From Entoloma clypeatum (lineage: Eukaryota; Basidiomycota; Agaricomycetes; Agaricales; Entolomataceae), in the NCBI GenBank assembly GCA_963565915.1, contig OY751490.1, forward strand, positions 124,001 to 188,000: a DNA stretch of 64,000 nt, given 5' to 3'. The notes beneath the pieces are model-generated. The model worked only from the letters and a program-made list of their open reading frames with translations, had not been told where the DNA came from and searched no databases. Both the position numbers and the translations under genes were made by a program. This document shows positions 55,259-64,000 of this stretch, in pieces (position 1 is the stretch's first letter; each line of letters starts with the position of its first letter).

Positions 55259-55370
55259 TTGGACAAACCACCCTCAAGCAACGTCTCCGTATCCGGGGAA
55301 GTGTCATTGAAGCCAAACGACGACTTTGTAACGAGAGCGCCTCGTCAGGCCGTTGCTTCAGCCTTTCCGG
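55259..55370 (+). pseudogene. Decayed fragment of MUB1
   Basis: The plus-strand translation DKPPSSNVSVSGEVSLKPN, continuing DDFVTRAP, matches the MUB1 linker at about 46850-46970 (DEPPAGNVSVSVSG...VSLEPNDDFAMGAP) with an internal deletion. No other part of MUB1 is seen nearby. It is a relic, probably left from the duplication that also gave the F-box and terpene synthase pairs. Confidence 0.6.
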
Positions 55371-55729
55371 CCAGTCGAAAACGAAAGGCGACTGCGGCAC
55401 GCCGAAGGCGCAGTGAGATCAAGACGACCTCTGTCTTCTGTCTTTCGAGTAACGATTGCTCAATTTCTTTTCAAACTACATAGTGAAGTATTGTCTTCTA
55501 TGCTTCTAGTCTGGCATAAAAGTAACTTTTGTGGGATAGAAAGACAATGGAAGCGCATTACGCCCCGGTCGCGAGACGATTTCTTTGGCGGAAATCATGT
55601 CATGTCCCACAACTTGAATCTGCGGATTAAAATGTAACATGTGATGAAGACCGCCGTAGCGATCCCGAAAGCCGTGAGGCCGGAAACAAAGTCGATGTCG
55701 CGATCCTTTTTCTCGATGGAACTCCAGCG

Positions 55730-56924
55730 GCGCATTTGCCTTGACCTTGGGGAGAAGGGGAACTAATCTGGTTCGCATAACCTCCCGGCCAAGGTCTCCA
55801 AAGTAACGTCTACACTCCAGACTTCGGCTCGTACCCAGTTCCCCAAATTATCAACGTATTCAACGAGCTCCTTGTCAACTTTAGGGTTGAAGGACGGTAC
55901 TTGTTTAGCGAGTGCCTTGAACTTATCCTGGATCTCATAGTGGTATTTGTGTGCCCACTCCATCGCTTCTTTGATATCCATGTTGAACTGATGCATGGCG
56001 ATCGTCAAGATATTCCAGCGATCGTCACCGACAGCTTGTTCCTTATTGTATGGTATGACCCCATATCCTTGAAAGGTGGGTTCAGGTTCGGTTCCTCCGT
56101 CGGACGGGAGTGCGACTCGTGAACTTACGTTGTCGATGGCAGTCATATCACCAACATAATCAAGCACCGGCGTTAGCTCGGCGTATATGAAAATATTCGT
56201 CGACAGTTCGAATTCTATCGTCGTGGCGATCCTCAGCTTGAATAACGAGCGACTCCAGATAGGCGATGAAGCCTTCAACGAAGTGCCTGGCGGAGTTAGG
56301 AGTAGCGTGCTTCGATCCCAGCTCCCAGAATCTTTAGACAAACACAGAGTTAGCTCGATGTGGTGGGGCGTATTGTCCGACGTACTCTTTGGTCATTTGG
56401 CCCAGGATGTGTTCGCCCTCGGGTCGAGGTTTGTGTGGATTTTTGAGTGCGTCAGTCATAATATCTACCCTCTCGCGAACGACAGCGGCTGACACTTCAT
56501 CTGTGTACTCCTCGATGACGAGAAAAAAGTTCATGAGATCGCAGCCAGTCCGCAAGTGTTCTGGGAACATAGGGAAGACAGGGACTTCCGTTGACCATTT
56601 TACCGTCCAATACAATTTGACGAACCTTTCGACGCCAGGGGATAGGCCAGAGCAGCCATGAGACCTATTACTGCCCTATTAGTGGACGGGCACGAAGGCA
56701 ACGCTAGGTATGTCACACCCGCATCGCAATGTTCAATGGCCTTTCTGAACCGGGGGTTTGTGGCGAAGTTGCCAAATCTATAAATCCAGGCTTTGGAGTC
56801 TGTCAATTTTCTCTCAGTGAGGATTCATCTTCCGTTGCCAGGGCCATGTCTTCATTGTGTCGGGGATGTACAACATCGGCCTCTCCGGTTGTTGTTGGAC
56901 TTTGCCTTTCCGTTCTGTGGCCAT
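55730..56924 (-). pseudogene. Sesquiterpene synthase paralogue, inactivated
   Basis: Paralogue of 40688-41989 from ATG 56924 (MATERKGK, then YIPDTMKTWPWQRKMNPH). Lesions seen: (1) a frame shift just after MNPH, near 56811-56822; (2) the metal motif reads VIEEYTDE, with Glu for the first Asp; (3) a 5-bp tandem duplication (GTATG twice on the plus strand, 56048-56057) shifts the frame inside the NSE motif, turning it into GVIPYNKE; (4) the C-terminal RRYFG lies in a different frame from the preceding NWVRAEVWS. Intron positions match the intact gene, including the split between the Asn and Asp of NSE. It adjoins the P450 pair. Confidence 0.85.
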
Positions 56925-57965
56925 GACGAACGCGATTGGGAGAAATCAAGGTAGTGATACAACACGGGGTGAGATGGAGCATCGGCAGAAACTAGTTGTG
57001 CCCTATAAAACGATCTGTGAAACGGCGAGGATCGAATCGATTTACAGGGGGGCAATCTCAGCCACACGCCAGGCTAGAAATCTCGGAAACATGTACGAAA
57101 CCTTTGATAGGGATAATGAGAGAGGGTCTAGGCATGCTAACCAGAGTAAACTTGAATATGTTACCCACTGCCACGTAGAATGGAATAGGGCTGACAGAGA
57201 TCTGGCCGACAGTGACCGTGCGTTACCTACCTTGAAAGGCTGAGAAAAACACTGGCATGATGAAAGAGGTACTTTTCGAAAGCCAAGGAGAACGGCCAAC
57301 AGCGGTTGATCTTCGTCGGCAGTGATTACCCTCCTGCACAAGGTGCTAAAGACACCGCCGCGACTCAGGTTTTCGGATTGAATGGGCCGGAAAACAACTT
57401 GAAGTGACTAACGCGTAAGTATGATTCCGCCTCAATTCCGAACTACCTTGTTGATTCTTTCTTTACTTGGTACAGAGGCGACGGAAGGTCGGCAACCAGT
57501 GCCGGTGGTTTTATTTGTGGGGTGATTGTAATGATTTGAAATGCGGGGAAAACTTCACCTGATTTTGACCATATTTTGAGCAAGGCTCCCGGACGCTCCC
57601 CTACCGATTTTTGGGGATTTGAGGGCCCAAAATTTCCAATTTCCTTGTCCCAAACTGGGGATTTCTGGGGATCTTTGGCGATGAATTTGCGAGATCTGAG
57701 GCCGGGGCGGCTAAAATTTCTGTTAAGGGAAAACTGTACACTGGAGCGCCGCGCCAAATATTAAGAAACACGTGACTAACATTTGGGCCGGGGCTGAACA
57801 TTGAACCTATAAGCGTCTGGGGGCCTTTTGAACACCTGTCGCAAGGTCCGAACGACGGCTCGCCCCTCGTCTTTTCAGATTTAAATGATTTTTTGAGACG
57901 CTCACATCGAAATTGGATGCAGAACCCAGACAACTCATATGATATGACACAACCAATATGGTCTA
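56925..57965. other. Spacer, no gene recognised
   Basis: About 57560-57680 is rich in GGGGATTT-type words (for example TTTTTGGGGATTTGAGGG) and could be a dispersed low-complexity element. Nothing else is supported. Confidence 0.45.
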
Positions 57966-58093
57966 CATCAGCAAACCCTGGGTGCTACCAGCCACTACAG
58001 GTTGCTATGGGTTACTATGGGTGCTATAAAACAGGGGACCTTTGCTATGGAGCGCTCCATAGCATCCATAGACCCACCCAGGGTTTGCTGATG
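57966..58093. mobile_element. Intact 128-bp MITE with TA target duplication
   Basis: Perfect 19-bp terminal inverted repeats CATCAGCAAACCCTGGGTG, flanked by TA on both sides (57964-57965, 58094-58095). The interior is rich in GCTATGG and contains a second inverted pair (GCTATGGAGCGCTCCATAGC), so the whole can fold on itself. TA duplication suggests a Tc1/mariner-type source. Confidence 0.8.
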
Positions 58094-58220
58094 TATGGAT
58101 TCTTCATTGACAGGCCTAGTTACTAATACTACCTATACCGTTTCTTTGTGACATAATACCCATCTCAAGTGCATTCAAGTCACCCTCTATCTGACCACAT
58201 TGTCAGCTTCGACAACCGTG

Positions 58221-60639
58221 CTAAAGAAGCTCCTTCGTCTGAGCAAGAATGGCCGGCACTTGAGGGAAGCGGGGGTTGATCGAACACTTGAAAGGGAGAG
58301 GACGTCTAGGGAAGCCATCGAATCCAGTCGTAGAGGGTAAAGGATATCAGAAGTCCTTACATAACCGGTTCATCGTTGACAGTCGCAAATGTGTCGGGGA
58401 TAATTGGTGTTCCCGTCACGTCCTTCGCGGGAGAGATGTTGGCTGCCCACAGGATGGTTGCCACGTTGATAAAGAGAGAGTTGTTTGCCATGTGTCGTCC
58501 CATACAGATCCTATGTCACATCAGCTAATGCAAAAAATCTTCGTCGCACATAGGTCATACCTCGGTCCAAACCCCTGCAGTCGAAGCTAGCGTGAGACAA
58601 CGAGGATCAGAAACAGGTCAACTTACGTATGTTACGTGTCCTGCATTATATTTTAACACACCCGCGAGATATTAGTACATGGCCACTTCAGAGCGCGAAC
58701 AACGATCACCTTCTAGAAGCGAAAGTCGGATCATTCGATTTCATCAGCGTCAGTTATTGGAAGAAAAACCCACCATCTTTTGTGTCCGCCAATGCGGGAG
58801 ACACCTGCCCGTCCCCGTCAATAAATCTGCCCGGATTGAAGTCGTCCGCATCATGTCCGTAGATACCTCGATCACGATTCATGGACCTACAGAACAACTC
58901 GCGTTATTCAGAGTCCTGATCGACTTCACTGGAGTAAAGTCAATGGCGCACCAAATATTCGCGAGACACATGGTTCCTTTGGGAATGAAATACCCTTTAT
59001 ACCAGTCATCCTAAAATTTGAGCATTGATTCGGGCATTTGCGAGGTATGAAAATAAAAGTAGTACATGCCTCAGTCGTGACGTGAGGGATCCCTATTTCA
59101 GAATTGGATTGTTGGGTATATTTCGCAATGAAGGAGATGGACTAGAAGCTCACCGAGCGGTGAGACGGCTCTCCAACGAAGGAGCTCGCGAACTGTTGCC
59201 TTGATATATGGAAGACTATTGCGATCTTCAAAGGTGGGCAGGCGAGCTCGACCGACGACAGTGTCGAGTTCTTCCTGGCACTTCTTTTGCTTTTCAGGAT
59301 AGGCGATCATGGCTAGCATGAACCAGTTCATGATGGTAGAACTCTGTGGAGGGCACGTAGATTGTGGGACTACGATTCAACAGCGGTTTACTCACAGTTT
59401 CGGCTGCCCCAGCGCTGAAGACAACCAGTGAGCTTCAATCCAAGGCCGCGTGACAAAACGACGCACTACATCGTGGCAGCCAGCCATGCGGCTTCTAAAT
59501 CGCTGAGATGATGGCGCCCCTGTTCTCGAATGAGGGTCCCAACAAAACTTGGGCGCTCATCTCCTTCTTCCTAGGAAAAAAAATCGACGATGAGAAGCCG
59601 GAGGAGCAGGAAAGGCGGGGCGCTACAATTCGTTCTTTGACTTCGCGGAACATCCCGACAAACATATCGGAATAGCGCCGGTATCCCTCCTCCGCGTCTC
59701 TCTTCCACTTTGCTAGGGAGGGTGGGATGTGTTTCATCCATGGAAACAATTCGACAAGTGGTGAGGAGCCTGGTTTGGTGGCCGCAGCCAGCGTACGAGT
59801 GAACTCGTCAACCTTCTGGACGAGTGGATCATCTGGAGATAAAACTGGGGGAAGGTCGTATACAACGGATAGGACTGTCGATGCTGCAACCCTGTGGATA
59901 GAGGTAAATCTAAATCGCGAAATTGCCATGATCGAGATGCGCACCGAAGGAATTGAGCCTCCCAGTCATTTTGGTTTCGCAGCATGTTTTCAGTCAATAT
60001 CACAGCTTCTTTCAATTGAATTGGGTGGTATTCTGTCACCACTGCCTTCTTCATGGGCTCGTGACCGGCGCGACGCATTCGACGCCACCTGGATGAATTG
60101 AAGTCTGTTTGAGCCTATTTGATGTGGATGTATTACGCACATGTCACCACTGTGCGCGAACACCACCATCAAACCACCAGACATTATCTCGGATGCCACT
60201 GGAAGGCACCGCATTGACCGACGTTCAAGTCTCAACCAGTGAGTTCAATGTGGGTAAGAAGCACTGACCAATCCACCGCGGTCGATCGCTATATACATTC
60301 CCCCGACGGTCCAACAAGTCACCAGCAACCTCGTGTGTATTGAGAACGAGTATTCTTTGACCTGCGACCGTAATGTAGACAAGGGGACCTGAATGCCCAG
60401 GTTTAGCAGACATCCGACCGCGACGCCAGTCTCGACTTACCGTAGTCCTTCTTCCAGAGTTCGAACTCTCTCCAGGGCGTCGTTGATAATTGGAAAATAT
60501 TCCCGAAAAATGGAATGCCCTTGGGACCAGGGGGGAACTTGTGCACATTGTGACGTCTAATTGTCTGAAATGCGTATATGGAGACCAAGACAGAGACCGA
60601 AAGGGCAAGAGGGTGGGGTGTCGAGTCGAACATTATCAT
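58221..60639 (-). CDS. Cytochrome P450 monooxygenase, apparently intact
   Basis: Multi-exon gene. Starts at ATG 60639, or 60633 by comparison with its neighbour (MFDSTPHPLALSVSV). It has an N-terminal membrane anchor and then the proline hinge KFPPGPKGIPFFGN. Other landmarks: DLLDRRGNVYSDRP, WRRMRRAGHEPMKK (helix C), the I-helix region AGAAETSSTIMNW, the K-helix ExxR as ELLR in VRELLRWRAVSPLG, and the heme loop FGPRICMGRHMA, which is split by an intron. The last exon encodes RPLPFKCSINPRFP and ends with TAG at 58221-58223. The intron after VPHVTTE-type sequence (PHVTTE) begins GC instead of GT (GAG|GCATGT), a plausible GC-AG intron. Typical ER-bound oxygenase; substrate unknown, but the adjacent terpene synthase relic suggests terpenoid tailoring. 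I could not assign a CYP family. Confidence 0.85.
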
Positions 60640-60930
60640 GAAGGAGGAAAATTTCCGTCTTGCGTCTCAAGTTATCAGTCCCAGGGGGTTCGTTCTTTGA
60701 GAAGTGCCAACCTAGTGGGTTTGAAGGGAGTTTACACAAGTCCGATCTGGGAACGAGCTTCTGTGAGAAGTATCAAACCTAGTGATCCGATTGTTGTGAC
60801 ATGAGAATCAAGCAGTCATCAAAAGTAAAAGGGCTGACATGTTTCGGTTAAATTTCCCGAGCAGTGATATCTACTCTTTGACGCAAAAACTCAGGTCAAT
60901 ACCCCCCTTGAAAGCCCCCATCATCCATCG
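60640..60930. promoter_or_regulatory. Shared divergent promoter region of the two P450 genes
   Basis: 291 bp lie between the two divergent start codons, so regulatory sites are presumably shared. No defined motif is claimed. Confidence 0.5.
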
Positions 60931-63319
60931 ATGTCTTTCGACTTCCGAGCTCACCCCTACACTCTCTGGGTATCAGTTGCCCTAGTATCGGTCTACGGAA
61001 TCCGAACCATCGAACGCTACGCTACTCACAAGTTGCCGCCTGGTCCCAAGGGTCTACCGTTCTTTGGAAATCTCTTCCAGCTCTCCATGATGCCATGGAA
61101 AGAGTTTGAGAGTTGGAAGAAACAGTATGGAACGTGACTCCACATTCTTCTCACGGACTTTGAAGACTGAAATTGCTCCCGATGCAGGTGCTTTGGTGCA
61201 TCTTACAGTCGGTGGCCAAGGGATTCTCATTCTCAACTCGCATCAAGTTGCAGCTGATTTGTTGGATCGTCGCGGTCACATCTATAGCGATCGCCCTCGT
61301 TTCATCAGTATGTGATATGGCACTGGCAGTGGCCCGCGAATATTCGACCCTCACGCCAACTTATCATCTAGTGGTCTTCGAAATATTGACAGGTGGGCTC
61401 CTGATCATCATGGCCAGGTACGGTGACATGTACGTGCACCCAGACTGTACTATGTTCCTCAAGACTGACGACCTGAGTCCAGGTGGAGGAGAATGCGTCG
61501 CGCTGGGCACGAGGCATTGAACAAGACACGCACAGCAGAGTTTCTTCCCACTCAATCGAAGGAAGCCGTTAGACTAATAGATGGCATGCTCCAAAAGCCC
61601 CAGGGCTGGAAAAGTGAATTCCTTCGGTGAGTAATCCTGATCGATCCACAAATCGGAGCCTTCATTACGTGACCTTTGAATCGAGGGCGGCGGCATCTAC
61701 AGTGCTAACCGTTGTCTACGATCTACCAACGATTTCCTCTAACGATGGTCCCACGGTTGTGGAGGTAAATAGGTTTACTGACTTAGGTAACGACTACAGG
61801 ATGCCAGGAAATTATCTCGTGGAATTCTTCACATGGATGAAGTACATCCCTTCGTCAATGGCTAGGTGGAAAAGAGAGGCAGAAGAAGGATATAAGATAT
61901 TCTCCAGATTCTTTATGGATTTGTTCCGCGATGTCGAGAAGCGAGTTGTAATATGTTTTCTGTACATTTCCTCATTTACACGTCTGATTTTTCTATGTTG
62001 CAGGACGCAGGGGACGAACGCCCGAGTTTCGCTGGGACGTTGATTCGAGAACGGCAGCGCCATCGCCTCAACGATTCGGAAGCAGCGTGGCTAGCTGCCT
62101 CAATGTAGTATGTATCCTTTCAATTAATCTAGACGAGGTCGAAATGACACCACTAAAAGTGCTGCAGGATCTGAAACGGTGAGCATTGAACCAGTTGACC
62201 CAGCCATATACTCAAGATCCGCAGACCGCTACCGTAATGATGTGGTTCATGCTTGCCATGATCGCCCACCCGGAGAAGCAATGGAAATGCCAGGAAGTGC
62301 TTGATAGGGTAGTCGGTCGATCCCGCATGCCCACGTTTGGAGATAGAGCTAGTCTTCCCTACCTCCGCGCTACTGTTCGAGAGGCCCTCCGGTGGAGACC
62401 GGCTGCACCGCTCGGTGAGCCCTGTCTTCCCAGGAGCCTATTCATTGGATGCTTACAGTTGTTCACCGGACAGGGGTACCGCACCACACGACCGAGGTAA
62501 CCTTTTCAGGTGCCCAAATTTTTATTCTGATGTCGCGGACACTCTAGGATGATTGGTATCAAGGATGCTTCATTCCGAAAGGAACAATGTGTATTGCCAA
62601 TATCTGGTAAAACGCCCAAATCAACGTGTGCCAATGAAAGAAAACTAAACATCCCACGTAGGTCTTTGAATCGTGATCGTCTCGTCTACGTGAGTGTCGT
62701 GTTATGCCATGGGCAACGCTCAACTTAAATTATCATACAGGGAGAGGATGCGGACCATTTTAATCCGGATTGATTCATAGACGAACACGGACAGCTTTCT
62801 CCCGCATAGTTGATACAAAGGATGGTGTGTCTTAGGCTTTGTCGAACACGCAAGTCTACTCTAACTGACCGCATCCATTTCTTTCTTTTCTTAGAAGGTG
62901 ACCGTTCATTCATGCCATGAGTTATTTTTGTACTTACTATCGCCACTTAGGACACGTATCATATGTAAGTCTCTGGAAACTCTCGATGAGGTTCTCTTAC
63001 AATCAACCCCTTATCCAGGGCTTTGGACCGAGGATCTGTGTGGGACGGCATATGGCAAATAATTCGATTTTCATCAATATCGCCACTATTCTTTGGGCGG
63101 CAAACATATCTGCAGTGAAGGATGAAGCAGGGAAGCCTATCATTCCAGATACACTGGAAACCATCAATGCTGGATTGGTTGTGTAAGTATTGACCATATT
63201 TACTGTCCGGGTCGGTAGTATTGACATCCTTTAGACACCCACTGCCGTTCGAATGCATGATCACCCCGCGTTTTACTGAAGCATCTATCGTTACCCAGAC
63301 GAAGGAGTTACTCGACTGA
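60931..63319 (+). pseudogene. Cytochrome P450 paralogue, inactivated
   Basis: Divergent paralogue of 58221-60639, opening MSFDFRAHPYTLWVSVAL with KLPPGPKGLPFFGN. Helix C (WRRMRRAGHEALNK), ExxR (EALR in VREALRWRPAAPLG), FGPRICVGRHMA and the last exon (HPLPFECMITPRF, stop 63317-63319) are present in the same exon pattern. Damage: the exon 1 donor reads G|GAACGT where the paralogue has G|GTAAGT; an in-frame TGA at 62771-62773 replaces the Arg of NPxRF; and one base appears lost shortly after, before the DTKDG segment. The protein cannot be made in full, so it is best called a pseudogene. Confidence 0.8.
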
Positions 63320-64000
63320 GGAGCTTGGAAGCATATTTGGGCAGGGAGAGTGCCGTACTAAGGCAAACCTGCAGTTCGGAGAAAGTAAGATCGACGAACG
63401 CTGCCCCGATGCCAATCGATGAATCAGCTTAGTTCAGATGAGAACAAGTATGTGTCCCATGTACTTGTATTTAGATATGGGCTTCTATTCCATGCAGCCA
63501 TCGAACCTAGCCCATATACTAAGGGAAAGCTCGATTCATGGTAAATTGCATCATCCGATTTTCACTTCCAGAGGGTGACCGTTGTTCGCGCTCTGAGGCT
63601 AGGGTCACGAACTGACATCAAGACTACTAGTACTACTATACTTGCGGTTGTGTGAAAATATCCATCAGGAGAACCCTTCGAAACGAAATACTTCTCGAAT
63701 CACAGCCTATTCGAGTCTACCTGGGAAACCAATGGGAAACATAAGTTGACACATTACTGGGGGCATCCCAGCCATCAGCAACGCACTAAAAACCGCGGGG
63801 TAGACCGGGGCTGGGCCTCATAGGAACTGGCTCTCTAACTACTTGATAGGCCAGCGCCTCGTTCTATTTCATCGGTTTATTTCATATTTTGATAGCTTAT
63901 TTACGATTTAGTACAGTGCTACTAGAAGTGAAGCTATCGTGGATCTGGCGAGTCGACGGCCGAGTTACTCATTCCACAAGGGCAATCAGTCATGACAATT
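63320..64000. other. Nothing recognised
   Basis: About 63555-63600 resembles part of an intron region of the left P450 (58690-58745, opposite strand), sharing GTTGTTCGCGCTCTGA. No gene or element with defined ends. Confidence 0.4.

Overview
The window comes from a basidiomycete fungus, almost certainly an Agaricomycete. Genes carry many 50-65 nt GT-AG introns. Host genes are dense on the right (sesquiterpene synthase, P450s, F-box proteins, a MUB1/samB MYND protein), and there is a REase-kinase gene of the Crinkler-associated type. LTR retrotransposons are of the chromodomain Gypsy and Copia types. No rRNA, CRISPR or confident tRNA gene was seen.

Layout. 0.5-2.2 kb: a six-exon thioesterase-like gene (+). 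2.7-4.8 kb: a degraded REase plus protein-kinase gene (-). 6.8-7.0 kb: a small secreted six-cysteine, knottin-like peptide with a clear TATA box. 4105-11406 is repeated at 11607-18908, and both copies stop flush against a 200-N gap. This is best read as an unmerged contig overlap, so features in 4105-11406 and 11607-18908 should be counted once.

8.2-29.4 kb (true locus 15.7-29.4 kb) is a nested retroelement stack in which every layer keeps its 5-bp target duplication. A palindromic Copia-LTR element (TSD CTTGG) was hit by a 13-kb chromodomain Gypsy element (TSD CACTT). The Gypsy element in turn took a Copia element (TSD CTTCT) and a solo LTR (TSD GTAGC). 29.5-35.9 kb holds a second Gypsy element sitting inside a MITE. 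36.8-38.3 kb holds a foldback element built on a 20-bp minisatellite, with a hAT-type MITE in its loop. All ten nonsense codons found in the retroelement coding frames are TGA, as expected from C-to-T change at CGA codons.

40.7-63.3 kb is gene-rich: an intact sesquiterpene synthase (+), an MFS exporter (-), MUB1/samB (+), an F-box gene (+), a small conserved gene (+), an F-box paralogue (-), a scrap of MUB1, a ruined sesquiterpene synthase paralogue (-), and two divergent P450s of which the right-hand one is broken. The paired paralogues in opposite orientation suggest an old inverted duplication centred near 52.5 kb, with decay of the right arm. The intact synthase, exporter and P450 are plausible partners in sesquiterpenoid production and export; that is inference from position.

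Exon coordinates were worked out by hand from splice consensus, frame continuity and paralogue comparison. Where total coding length is quoted as a multiple of three, that was checked by arithmetic.
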